A stretch of DNA of 64,000 nucleotides from positions 817,031-881,030 of the forward strand of contig WBMV01006675.1 in the NCBI GenBank assembly GCA_013396655.1, read 5' to 3'. Within the stretch, counting starts at the first letter, position 1. Every line of letters begins with the position of its first letter. Positions 24,731 to 36,429 of the stretch are shown piece after piece. The position numbers were made by a program, and so were the translations under genes. This stretch comes from Campylorhamphus procurvoides. Its lineage: Eukaryota > Chordata > Aves > Passeriformes > Dendrocolaptidae. The notes below the pieces were generated by a model. It ran no database searches and was not told the DNA's origin. It saw nothing but the letters and a program-made list of their open reading frames with translations.

Positions 24731-25038
24731 TAGTGAGCAAGGTCCCCTGGAATAATGCTTTAACAGGTGCTCGAGTCCATCAGTGCTGGTCAGTGCTTAA
24801 ACATCACCTCCTAAGGTCACAGAAGCAACAATTCCGAAATGTCAGAAGTCAAACAGGTGAGGCAGAAGGCCAGTTTGGCTGAACAGGAATCTTCTCTTGG
24901 AAATAAGGCAAAAAGAGAAGGTGTATGCCCAGTGGAAGCAAGGTCAGGTGACATGAGAAGAATTCAGAGATGCTTCTTGCTGCTGTAGGGAGAAGATTCA
25001 AAGGGATAAAACTCAGCTGGAGTTGAAGCTGGCCAGAA

Positions 25039-25653
25039 TGTGGGCAAAAATAAAAAGAGTTTTTTCAAATATATTAATGGCAATAAGCCATAGAAATATC
25101 ATTGGCCTGTTCCAGGATGAGGATGGTCACCTCACAAACAGGGACAGAGACAAGACAGAGGTGTTTAATGCTTTCCTTTCCTCTGTCTTCAGCACAGATG
25201 ACGGACCAAGGGGGTCTCAGTGCCCTGAGCTGGAGGACCATGACTGTGAGAATGGTCAACTCGCAGTCACCTCTGAGACTGGGCGGGATGTGCTGCTCCA
25301 GCTGGATCCCTACAAATCCATGGGGACTTATGGGTTTCATCCCAGNTGTGGGCAAAAATAAAAAGAGTTTTTTCAAATATATTAATGGCAATAAGCCATA
25401 GAAATATCATTGGCCTGTTCCAGGATGAGGATGGTCACCTCACAAACAGGGACAGAGACAAGACAGAGGTGTTTAATGCTTTCCTTTCCTCTGTCTTCAG
25501 CACAGATGACGGACCAAGGGGGTCTCAGTGCCCTGAGCTGGAGGACCATGACTGTGAGAATGGTCAACTCGCAGTCACCTCTGAGACTGGGCGGGATGTG
25601 CTGCTCCAGCTGGATCCCTACAAATCCATGGGGACTTATGGGTTTCATCCCAG
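25039..25653 (+). repeat. Exact 307-bp duplication around a single N (assembly artefact)
   Basis: Bases 25039-25345 and 25347-25653 read the same with no mismatch seen, and the only base between them is the N at 25346. Both copies run from tgtgggcaaaaataaaaaga to ttatgggtttcatcccag. The CR1 coding order continues correctly only from the second copy. The simplest reading is two contig ends that overlap by 307 bp but were joined end to end. Confidence 0.93.
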
Positions 25654-25995
25654 AATCCTCAAAGAGCTAACTCATGTCATTGTAAAACCTCTCTCAATGA
25701 TTTTAGAGTGGCTTTGGCAATCCAGAGAGGTCCCAGCTGACTGGAAGCTTGGGAATGTTGTCCTGATTTTCAAGAAGGGCAAGAAGCAGGACCCCAGAAA
25801 CTCCAGGCCTGTCAGCCTCACTTCAGTGCCTGGTAAAGTTATGGAAAAGATTATACTGGAAGGTATTGAAAAACACTTGAAAGACAACACAGTGATTGGC
25901 CACAGTCAGCACGGCTTCATGAGAGAAAAGTCCTGCTTATCAAACCTGATTTCCTTTTATGACAAGGTAACCCACCTGGCTGTGTGCATGTCCAA
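25347..25995 (+). pseudogene. CR1 ORF2 reverse transcriptase, N-terminal part, truncated
   Basis: The open frame at 25385-26023 carries the fingers region of a CR1 reverse transcriptase: VLLQLDPYKSMGTYGFHPRI, then REVPADWKLGNVVLIFKKGK, then NSRPVSLTSVPGKVMEKIIL, then HSQHGFMREKSCLSNLISF. The palm with the catalytic Asp-Asp is absent because the copy ends soon after. A frame change just before 25385 separates it from the upstream 'KNKKSFFKYINGN' block. It has no start of its own, so it is a relic, not a gene. Confidence 0.9.
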
Positions 25996-25999
25996 AAAT

Positions 26000-28900
26000 T
26001 CTCTCATAGCTCTGCACCCCTGAGAGAAACCCACTAATTCTGCAGTAGCAGACCCAGAGACATAGTTTGAGTCCTTAGTCAAACAGCCATGATTTCAAAT
26101 TTGCCATTACTACAGACTTCTAAAAGGCAAATATAACCCGACTAATGATTTTTCTCAATTTTCACTGAAGTCCAGTAGAAATAATCTGGACATTGCAAAA
26201 GATCTATGGACCTTATTTTGAAAACCACTGTTTTGAATCAGAGTAAAATAAATGATCACTTCTATTATCAACTGAGACTAACAAATAAGCAAAGATTATT
26301 ACTTAAACTTTTAGAATATTCTTTTATTCTAGCTTTCTATTTCTAGCTTTTTGAATTGTTTTTCTCCTTACCATTAATAAGATAATTTAACCTAAATCTC
26401 ATTTTGTAGTTCATTTGATATTAAATTTTGATAAACATCAGAAAAAAAAATGGAAACTAATGTTGCCACTTGAATATTTTTAGTAATTTATATTAATTAT
26501 ATAAATTCTAATAAGCTTCAGACCTCAGATAAGATAAGTAATTTAAAGTGTTATATTTACTATGATCATTTTTTTAAAGTAATAGTAGCATCTTACAGAA
26601 TGCAGAATTTTTTACTCTTTCACACATATTCACCTCCATTTTATTGCAGCTTATAAACTCACAACACTTGTTTCAGTTTATAAAGGAAAAAACTGTTAAC
26701 AAATATCGGCCTTTTAATCCTAAAGTTTAAAACTGATCTGGGCCCAACATTCTTCTAGATGGGCCATACTCAGTCTGACTGCAATGGTTGAACATACCAG
26801 TAGACCAGGCTGACTGTCTGAACCTCTGCTATGGGTCATATCCAAGGTAAAAGAGCAGCAGAGGGGAATCTGTGACACACTTTAGCTGCACCCTCTCATA
26901 TTCTGCTGTGTTCACACAAACTGCCAGCGAAATGGGGTGCTGAAAAGTACTGTCTGACCTGGGGAAGACTGGAGAGGAAGCAAATATCAGCTCCTGCCAG
27001 CGCTGTGAGGACAGCAGCAGAGTCTGGCGGTAGGGCCAGACAGCTGAGGTCATTCACATCTTCAATAAGCAGCTGTTTGCTTCAGGGCTCAGCGGTCACA
27101 GTCCTCAGATCATACAGACACTCCATCAAGCGGCTGGTAACAGTTGACTTCTATCATGCGTCCGAATATTAAGCCTGGTTTATGTAGAAATTATCTACCT
27201 CAATGTCAACTAAACTGCAGGCAAACTTTAAACACTGTAAATAGTCTGCCTTAGAATATTAATTTTAATATACTTAAAGCAGGCTGCAAGGGGAAAATAA
27301 ACCTGTTTGACAGGGGAGAAGCATCGACCACAAAGCAGAAGAGCTGAAAGAAACAAAAGGCCAATTTATAGAAGTTGCTAACTAGTTCTTTTTTTCCTTG
27401 AAATCACTTTCCTGGAAGTTTTTGTATAATATTTTTATTTTATTGATGAGTGGGAGGAATCAGAACAAAGCAAGAGAAGCAGGAAGCCTGTTTTTAAAAT
27501 GACTGTTTATATTTGTCCTTCTTGGACTCCTTTCCCAAAACATACCACAAAGAACATTCCTACTCTTCTCTCAGTTCTGTCTCTTTCTTTTCCTCTCTCA
27601 CTTTTTCTAGAACCTTCCATAAAGCTTGGATAATATTTTGTGGAGATGAGGATCATAAGGAGAAAGAAGGAACTCACAATTAGGCAAGGATATAACAAAT
27701 CTAGCTTAAATTTCTACTTTTGACACAGTTTTTCTCTGACATAATTGTTGAGCCATTTAGTTTCTCTTCCATGGCTTCCCATCTGTGAAATGTGTTTTCC
27801 CAGGGAGGTTTTGCTGAGCAAAGCTACTTTCTGCTGTGTATGGCTAATAATCACCACAGTAACATCCAACTGGGAAGAATTTCTTTTTTTCCCAAATTCT
27901 TCTCCCCTCTTTCACTTTTGGAGACATTCACCTTCACTGACCCTCATAAATGAGGCATTACAAGATTATATGCTCTCCAGTATATATGACATGTTGTCCC
28001 AATATACTCTTGCTAAATGTTGGATGGTCAAAAGCTGTGTTGCATTCCTATCAGTATATAACAATGAATGTTCCAATCCTCTTTATTAAATGCAGCATGA
28101 GGTAAGGAAGCTTCCAGTTCAAGAACAGATGAACAGAATATCTGAACAGAACATCCAGTTCAGATATAAAGAAGCCTGACAAAGAGGAAGACCATAAAGT
28201 AATTTGCTTGTTCAGAAAGGAGTCTGAGAGACTGTCAAGGGCAGAATAAACTTTAAATTTAACAGTAACTTCACATGAAAATCCAGACTCAAAACCCAAC
28301 TTGGGCACAGGCATGCATTGAGAAATATTAGACTGCTTTATGTAGCACCCAAAGATATCCCAAGCAAGACTCAACACCAACAGAGAATTCACATTTCTAT
28401 CCACCAGCCCAACTAAACAGGAAATGAAAAGGACACATGGAAAGCCAGGATGAAAAGCAACTGATACTTTTTCCCAGCAATGCCACAGGGCATATTTAGC
28501 TATTTAGCTATCACATCATTGTTGTTTCTTAAACTCTTTTGCAACTACTTTTTGGATTCCAACAGAAACTGTGAAAAATGTGTTCTCTAACTGCATATCT
28601 ACTCATAGACATTGAACTACTCAAATTATGGTTTTAATTTTCTTCTTGTACTGTATATTTATAAAATAATGATGAATATATTTATTGGGAGTGCTTACTA
28701 AAAGAAATAATTCTTTCCAGTATCCAGAAACATAATTATATCAAAATGGTTTTTATATGACCTTTGAGAAATTTGTCAAAGGCCCAAATTCTATTTTTCC
28801 TAAACTTGTTTGTTTTTTCCCACTATGCCAGTAGAAAGTAATGTTACACTAAAATGGACTGATGTAATGCCATGTATGATGGAACTGCAACAGCATTCAG

Positions 28901-29010
28901 TCAGTGTGATGCTATGCTGGAGAAGGAAAACTTGTCACATTTCCATTGTCTGGGTATAGTCTCCTAAACTGGTATCAGCACTGCTGCCAGTGTGACAGGA
29001 ATATGGACCT
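26000..29010. other. Unrecognised stretch with a CpG-bearing island-like segment
   Basis: AT-rich and featureless apart from 26750-27180, which is richer in G+C and holds about seven CpGs plus a 74-codon minus-strand open frame (26829-27053). No homologue is recognised. Open frames at 27745-28089 (plus) and 28051-28404 (minus) have no motif. Confidence 0.45.
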
Positions 29011-29212
29011 ACTCGAGTGAGTCCAGAGGAGGGTCATGAAGATGATCAAAGGGCAGGAGCACTTCTCCTGTGACAACAGGATGAGAGAACTGGGGTTGTT
29101 TAGCCTGGAGAGGAGAAGGCTTCAGGGAGACTTGTAGTACCTTCCAGTGCTTAAAGGGGACCTACAAGTAAGCTGGAGGGGGTCTTTTTACAAGAACCTG
29201 CAAGGATAAGAC
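29011..29212 (+). mobile_element. CR1 LINE internal fragment
   Basis: Reads 'gtccagaggagggtcatgaa', 'gcaggagcacttctcctgtg', 'ctggggttgtttagcctgga' and 'ggcttcagggagacttg', the CR1 3'-region order seen also at 14370-14500. It is truncated at both ends. The downstream edge passes into a short 'aggtaataagg' direct repeat (29213-29240). Confidence 0.85.
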
Positions 29213-30785
29213 AGGTAATAAGGTAAGGTAATAAGGGTAATGGCTTTCTGTTTTTCTTCCCTTCACTTCCCTCACAAGCAAAACCACAGTTTGCATCTGT
29301 CTAAAGGAAGGTTTCTCAATGCACATCCCCTTGGCATTTGGAACACCTGGTGCTCAGTGCTAAGTTACCCGGCCATTAATCCCTTCATATCTTTAACTCT
29401 GTGATGGGGGTGAATAGCTACAGTTAGGTCATGTCTCAAATCAAAGACAGCAGACAACTTTAGTAATACTGCACTTCAGAAGTAGTGCTTCTATTTATTT
29501 GTTGGCTCGGATGAAAGGATGGAGCATTTGTGCAGGTGATCACTCAGCCTATAGAGTTAAGAAATAAGCACTGCTTATCTGAGAAGGTGAAGATAGCTGT
29601 TACCCGTTCCTAGTCTGTTGCAATCTGAAGAAAAATAATTTTGATTAATCCCTAAGATAAAGAGATCACTGTGTAAGTTTGAACAAGTAATAACACTGAG
29701 CAGTGTGAATACATTGGCAATAGTAAATAAACCAAGAGAAACAAAAGAATGCATGTTTCAGTTTTCAATTATCAGTGCTGTTTGATTTACTTTTAAGTAG
29801 TAATTAATTGAAGGTGTTACAATGGATGCTATCACAACTGAATTTTACTGGCTATTTGATCCTCTCTCTGAAATGTAATAAACTTAGACTACTTTTCTTC
29901 TTACGGTTTGTGCACAAAGTAACTTAGACTATGTGAAGCAACAATATTTGAGTCTAGAAATTTCCATCCAATTAATGAATGAATATCTGCTTTCAGTTTT
30001 CAAATACTTGCAACTCACCTCTGTAACCATGCAACTAAACATGCAACTCAAATGACACTTTTCTGTTCCTGCAGCCAAGTTTTTCAAGAATAGCTTTGCA
30101 GAAAATATTTTTCTGAAGAAAACTTTCATGTAAACATTTATTTTGGCAAATATTTTTAATTCTAATTAGATTAGAAAAATGTAAGTTTCATGAAATATTA
30201 AAAACTTACATAGTTTGGATAAAAAGATAGAAATCTATTTTATAGGGCTAACATCAGATCACTATACATTGAAATTTTTGATGCAAGTTTTTTAATCCAG
30301 TCATACTCACAAATGGGCAAGTGTCCATTATCATTGTTGTCAAGTGCTTTCTGTTTCTCTAAATGCTATCAAACATTGGTTTGTACAAATTACTGTGAAA
30401 GAAGTGTTGGTAATATAAAATGCACGGGTTTTGTGTGAAGGGATGAATGTCCTCTTCACATTCAGGAATCACTCATTGGTAATAAATATTTCAATAGATA
30501 TTTCAATCTCATGAAATGCAATTCCAGAGAAAGGGCTTAAATTATCAATATGTTTGTCTGTGAGAAAGACATGACTCTCTGGTCACACAGCCAGAATTTT
30601 AATGTTTTCACCTATTCTACATGTACCAATTAGTAAACTTGAAATCAGCAGGTATTACCAGTTTTTATCAAGTTTATATCAAGAGATTTTGCAAATTCTA
30701 TTCCCTGAAATAACACGGACAGTTATTTTATCTAATAATTAATGTTCCTTTCACTAATATTGATTCTAAAATTAAATGTCTTTTA
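29213..30785. other. Unrecognised AT-rich stretch
   Basis: It begins with a small repeat of aggtaataagg units next to the CR1 fragment. Otherwise no gene or repeat is recognised. Confidence 0.45.
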
Positions 30786-31540
30786 ACTCACAGTATTTTA
30801 ACCAGTATAAGCACAAATAGCCTTTCCTTCTTGCATTTGATATCAGTCATGTCTGTCACTGTTCTTGAATTCTCCTCTCCTAATATAATAGCTATTAAAT
30901 TCTGAAAAATAGCCTTCAGTCCATCATTCAAACTGTTAACAAAAATATTGCACATAGTTTGGTTCAGGACATTACAATGACCTGCCCACTTGAATAACAA
31001 ATACTCTTCTAGAGAGAGAGCTAGAGTAGCGTGCACTTATTTTATTGCAATTACACACAGAATAGACCACTTAACACAGGCTGACCTTCTGTAAAAGGAA
31101 TCTGAACTTTGCAATTAATTCACTGATTGTATATCACTATTACTGAGTTGGACACAACTCTGCACTGCAGCAGCTGTAGAGGTTACACACCATACAGTAC
31201 CTCTTAGCCACTTCTGGGCAAAAGTAGTGCCCAGTTTTGGGCAGATCTGATGTATTAAAATGGGTAAGAAAAATCACATCTATATATCTTTCAATCACAA
31301 AGTTAGTTAATCAGCAAAAAAAACCCAAAATTAAGCATTGACTCATTTGACCTGATTTGCTCTTTAGAAATGTAGGTTTGTTTCAACATTTCCTTTGGAG
31401 AATTTTAAGTAGTTTATTTAAAGTTTTCCTCCAATATTTTTATCAGTCACTCTGTCTGAGTTATTATTCCCTGGTTTCTTTTTCACTTTGAAAAACTGAA
31501 GACTATATTTGCTTTTTTCAATTATCTGTGGCCACATTAA
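30786..31540 (-). mobile_element. Old, diverged CR1 LINE, minus strand, RT region
   Basis: On the minus strand an 82-codon open frame (30788-31036) contains CNIFVNSLNDGLKAIFQNL. This lines up with the CR1 reverse transcriptase stretch around Asn-Ile-Phe-Ile-Asn-Asp-Leu that leads into the catalytic Asp-Asp motif, which is itself degraded here. Further 5' in the element (31430-31530) the minus strand still shows FFKVKKKPGNN, matching the Ile-Phe-Lys-Lys-Gly-Lys-Lys...Pro-Gly-Asn block. The middle is too diverged to read. It is much older than the other CR1 copies in the window. Confidence 0.6.
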
Positions 31541-31984
31541 TACTAAGTTAACCCACAAAGGTTTTTACAAAGGATTTCAATTACATTGACTTGTTTAAGC
31601 ATGCTCTGGAGGTTTACTCTGAGAAGTGCTGGAGGTCTATATACCTGTGTCCTTTTAAAGTGCAAAGACAAAAGAAGAAAAACCAAAACCAACAAAAGAA
31701 TGGACCACATCTATTTTTTGTGCACCATCTATTATTCTGTTTTCTTTCCTACTGATTAATGAGTCTATATGTATTTTTTGTTTCCTAGTGACCTTGCATA
31801 ACTTTTGTTGCCTTTCCTAACCTTTTCTAATGAAATTCACTACCTTTAGTCTTATTTTGATTGTGCTATTTCTTCACATGCCTAATTAGTCATTTTTTAA
31901 AAAATAATTCACATTTTGATGTCCACAATAAAAACTTTCCAACAGTATACTTCATATCTTTTCTTGGCATTAGAATAGCTTGCC
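31541..31984. other. Unrecognised AT-rich stretch
   Basis: No repeat or exon is recognised between the old CR1 copy and the LTR fragment. Confidence 0.45.
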
Positions 31985-32295
31985 ATTATGATTTTCCAGT
32001 GATTGACGGTGTTGGAGAGCAGTGAAGAGTAGCTGCAGTGGGAACAGAATAGCAAGATGAAAGATGACCATTCCACAGGATGGAGCCTTCCTCTCTTGGG
32101 GTTGGCTGAACACCTGCCTGCCCATGGAAAACAGTGAGCTAATTCCTTGTTTTGTTTTGCCTGCATGTGTGGCTTTTGCTTTCACTGCTGAACTGTCTTT
32201 ATCTCAGGCCATGTGTTTTCTCACTTTCACCCTTTCAATGCTCTTCCCAGTCCTGCTGGTGGTGCTTAGTTCCTGGCTGGGCTGAAACCACAACA
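31985..32295 (+). mobile_element. 3' part of an ERVL-type solo LTR
   Basis: The clear part runs from about 32090 ('cccatggaaaacagtgag', 'ttccttgttttgttttgcct', 'ctgtctttatctcagg') to the terminus 'gtggtgcttagttcctggct' and 'gaaaccacaaca' at 32295. The terminus matches that of the LTR at 39122-39695. The upstream limit is uncertain because the U3 is lost or diverged, and no target duplication was found. No internal viral sequence adjoins it. Confidence 0.7.
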
Positions 32296-32551
32296 CTAAT
32301 ACAAACATTAACAAGACACTTAAAATTTCTGAATATATGTTTATTTATTACAGTAATAGATACATTTTATGAACCTGTTCTAATTACTTCATTTCTCTTT
32401 CCATGTTATTACTATCACAAGTATCTTGCAAATTTTCTTATATGTGCTAAATAATTCGAGATATTTCATGATCAAAGACATTATTTAGGTTGCTTTTATT
32501 ATTTATTTACTACTTAATGCTCACATCTTTTTGCAGTCCACCAGCCAGCAG

Positions 32552-32619
32552 TATGACAGAGTTGGAGTCGATGATCCTTGAGAGTCCCTTTCCAAATCAA
32601 AATATTCTATGATTCCATA
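32552..32619 (+). mobile_element. CR1 LINE 3' tail
   Basis: Short terminal piece: 'gttggagtcgatgatccttg', 'gagtccctttcc' and the ending atattctatgattccata, the characteristic CR1 tail. Confidence 0.85.
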
Positions 32620-35569
32620 AATCTGTGAAGAAGTTCAGAATAGAAACAGAAGTCTGAGGAGTTTTTTTCTTCTGTCTCAGATTTTACTTGTCTAAATGAG
32701 ATTATCCATAAGCATAGCTAGTTTGAGTTCCCTGGCTTAATTGACTTCTGCATGGAGTCAAAGTACACGGTTATGATAGATTTCTTAAGTTTTCAACACT
32801 TACCATCTGTCAGCTCACAGATGCAATAGCCTCAAGGTATGTCTGGAGAGAAGGTTTAGTTCTTTGATTTAATGTAATATCAAGTCAGGAGGAGTCAACA
32901 ATCCTCCCACCACATTTGATTCAAGTTTATGTATGCAACCTGTATAAATATATATGTTTCACTGAGCAACTTCCATTGTATTTTAAAATATTCCCTACAT
33001 GGTATAATTTTAAATAGAAAAGCAAGTATGTGAGTTTCTATTACACCAAAAGTGATGAAATCCTAAAAAGAAATGCATTAGATATGAGGGTCATGTCACA
33101 CTATTTTGAACTTTAGTGCTTCCTGCCCACTAAATAATCAGTTTATCAGTTTATTAGCAGATCTGTCTATTGTAGTTCATTCTCTCTATCAACTCTACTT
33201 GCAATAGAGTAGGTCCTCTATTCCAAATTGAATTAGACTAAGTGTATTAGTTACCATTTTATATTGGACATTTTTTTTTATTTATCAGGAAAGCTCCTTG
33301 TAAATAAATGCACAGTAGTCAATTACAACGATTGACAATCTTATGATTAAGAAGAAGCATAATTTGAGACCTTATTCTAACAATATCCTTCCATAAGTAT
33401 GCACTAACTATTTTTCCTTGATCTCCCTCTGCTTGAAAACATCTACTGACCACTGACACACTCACCCTCAAGAATTCCAGTGTAACCTGTATAAAACCAT
33501 GGTAACCCAGCATAATATTTTAAGCATAGAAAGCATAGTGCAGATTAGAAGTGTAATGAGCAATCAGTATGAAGGCAGGGCACTGTTCCATGGGTAGGAA
33601 AAATGTAGCTATACAAATTATAATAAAAGCTAGGCTAAGCCTCAGTATCGTTCCACCCACTGGATTTTCACTAACTAGAACACCACCATAACTTCTTCAA
33701 ATTTGTATCCCAAAATGATTTTTAAACCTCTAGAACACAATGAATCACATAATGGGCTGGATCATCACCTCCTATAATTGGCAAAGCTTTGTTGGAGTCA
33801 ATTAGTTAATTTACCATCCTATTAAGAGCAGTGATTGTCCAAAGTACAAATTATTTTATAAATATGGTGTTCTGTGATTTGAAGTAAAAAGCATATGCCA
33901 AAAAAACCAAAATTTTATTTGCAGTGCAGTAAAAAAACCAGTTGTTAGGTGTGTCTAAAAATATTTATCTCTTATAGGAGATAGACATCTAAAATGAGTA
34001 CATGTTGCATAGTAGCCAAGATTTCTGTTATGCTGAGGCAGTGATTCAGCATTCAACCAGGGGAATTCAAATAGGTTTTAACAGGTCTGAACAAGGCTAT
34101 TAAATTAGCCTGTTTCTACATTGGGAGATGAAAGGGTGTAGGCTACATGAACACTACATAGAAATAGTTTCTCTTGTAGAATCAGTTCTCAAGAATAATT
34201 CCCACAAAACATAATTTATTCCTACAGGCCCTCACTGAGGGTGGTATCAGGGTATTGGTTTGTGTGACTAAAGGCTCTTTTCTTCTGCTTGTAATGAAGT
34301 AATGATTGTAATACTAGTTTTTGTCCTACTTGTTATTTGTACAATTTCTTGGTGTCAGTTTTAGTGCCAGCTCTTAATGGCTAGTGTTCGAAAGTGCTGC
34401 AGGTCTGTTCACAACTGATTCCAAGGACTCTACCAGTGAAACTTGGAGAAAATAGTTGGATTAACCATGATAACAATTTAGCAACTACCCAGCAAGGTAA
34501 AGATTTTGTATAAAAGAGATTTGAACAATTATGAGATAGTAACACACTCGGTTTATTTTTTAAAAAAGCTTAATTTTGTGTTAATTTGTAATTGTTTTTA
34601 ACTGAGATGTAAGAGATCTGGTGGTTAGGCATAGCAGTTACTTCATATATAAGGACTACATCTGGTTACTCATGTTCATGGCAAACACAAATGTCAACTC
34701 ATTAAATGACCCCTCTGAAGCTGATGGGACCACACAATGCATAAATAAGCATGAGCAAGGGTATTCGTCTAGCCATAGCAGACCAAAAAAAGACAATTAT
34801 ATCATTTTAATGAGTCAAGTCTAGCTGCACTCAGGAAAAAAATTCCAATGACACAAATGGAATTTTCCTTGAGTAAAGAGGCAGCATCTGGTTAGACTGA
34901 AAATCAGTTTAGACCCCAGAGGGAGCAAGCTGGGTCACTTCATCTCACTGTCAGACATCCTAAACATTTAAAGATTTTCCAGGATTTGTAAATGCTTCAT
35001 GAATAATGTGGGCCACCCAAATGCTTATGAGCAATAAATAGCAAAAGGAACTTGTAAATAGAATGCTAATTTGGAAATATATCAGTAACTGGTCTTAAAG
35101 ATTAATTCACCATCTTCACTGGAAAAGTCAGGGATGCCTTTAACAATGGTGCTAACCTCCATTACCACTTAACATATACTTGGCTTTACACATGTGCACA
35201 CTATTATCTTCCTTCAAGACAGTAAGTTAGATCCTACTCCCAGTACCCAACTGCCATTGGATGAAGCCACAATTTTAAGAGATATAGTTTTACAAAATTA
35301 GTCTTAAGTTGTTCTTTATCCTTTTTCATGCATTCTGGAACTGACATACTACCAACAACAAAAATATGCTTGCAAATTAGACTACAAAAGCTTTAATTTT
35401 GCATAAAACAATAAGAGATTTTTTTTCTCCTTAATTTTACGTGTCTCATATGAAAGACATAAATCGCTGGATGAAATGAATTTCAATGTTTTTGAATGAA
35501 CTGCATTAAAGACTGAGACAGCCCTGAAGAGATTTAAGTATGTAGTTGCAGGAAAACTGTGTTGAAAAG
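32620..35569. other. Unrecognised AT-rich stretch with one possible old repeat
   Basis: No gene is recognised. The segment at 33755-33845 resembles an old amniote interspersed repeat and is listed separately. Confidence 0.45.
33755..33845. repeat. Possible ancient amniote interspersed repeat
   Basis: The order 'gggctggatcatcacctcct', 'aattggcaaagctttgttgg' and 'agtcaattagttaatttacc' resembles an old repeat common in reptile and bird genomes, with a 'ctggatcatcacc...ggcatagctttgttgaagtcaat' core. The family name is not certain and the match is from memory. Confidence 0.35.
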
Positions 35570-36427
35570 TTTGCAGCATTGCAGATGACAGGAAGCTGAG
35601 AAGTGCACAAAAGAAGGAAGGGATGCCATCCAGGGGGACCTGGACAAAGTAGAGAAGTGAGCCCATGAGAACCTAATGAGGCTCAACAAGTCCAAGTACA
35701 AGGTTTTGCACCTGAGTCGGAGCAATTCCCAGACATGAGTACAGACTGGGAGATGAACTCATGGAGAGCAGCGCTGCCAAGAGGGATAAAAAGCTGGACA
35801 TGAGCTAACAGTGGGTGCTTGCAGCGTACAAGGCCGACTGCATTATGGCCCACATCAAAAGAAATGTGGCCAACAGTTTAAGGGAGGTGATTCTCCTTGT
35901 CTACTCTGCCCTCATGAGATCCCACCCGGAGTACTGCATCCAGCTCTGGGGCTCCCAGCACTAGGAAGATGTGGATCTGTTGGAGCAGATTCAGGGAAGG
36001 CCCACAAAGATGATCAGAGGATAAACCTCTCATATGAGCATGGGCTGAGTGAGCTGGGGTTGAGCCTGAAGAAGAGAAAGCTCTGGGGAGACCCGATAGC
36101 GGCCTTTTGGTATGTGAAGGGGGCTTATAAAAAAGAGAGAGCAATTTTTAACATAGGCACATGGTGATAAGTCAAGGGGGAGCAGTTTCAAACTGAGAGG
36201 AGGTTTAGATTAGATGTTAGGAAGAAATTCTTCACTACGGTGATGGTGAGGCACTGTAATAAGTTGCCCCTCTGGGGATGTCCTACCACTGGAAGTGTTT
36301 AAGGCCAGGTTGGATGGGGACTTGAGCAACCTGGTCTACTGGGTGGCATCCCTGCCCATGGTAGGAGGGTTGGAACAAGATGATCTTTAAGGTCCCTTCC
36401 AATCCAAGCCATTCTATGATTCTCTGA
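35570..36427 (+). mobile_element. CR1 LINE, 5'-truncated, with intact 3' tail
   Basis: Starts in the ORF2 C-terminal region ('gcagatgacaggaagctgag') and keeps readable blocks such as HIKRNVANSLREVILLVYSA and HPEYCIQLWGSQ (35860-35960), separated by stops. It then has the full 3' region ('ggtttagattagatgttagg', 'ctggtctactgggtggcatc') and the tail ccattctatgattctctga. The 3' half is near-collinear with 13893-14825. ERVL pol sequence begins within a few bases of its 3' end. Confidence 0.92.
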
Positions 36428-36429
36428 AG

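Larger units (their letters stand above)
24035..25995 (+). mobile_element. Largest CR1 LINE piece: endonuclease plus RT, 3' end missing
   Basis: A CR1 ORF2 fragment in sense orientation, with the endonuclease domain (about 24035-24730), a linker, and the first part of the reverse transcriptase (about 25340-25995). It stops in the RT shortly after 'FYDKVTHL' and has no 3' region, poly repeat or tail. That is unusual because LINE copies normally lose the 5' end. The linker carries stops and frameshifts. Segment 25039-25653 contains an assembly duplication, so the true length is about 308 bp shorter than shown. Confidence 0.9.

Noticed and set aside
25074..25648. Two identical minus-strand frames of 88-105 codons
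   Set aside because: They are antisense shadows of the CR1 RT, seen twice only because of the duplicated contig ends.
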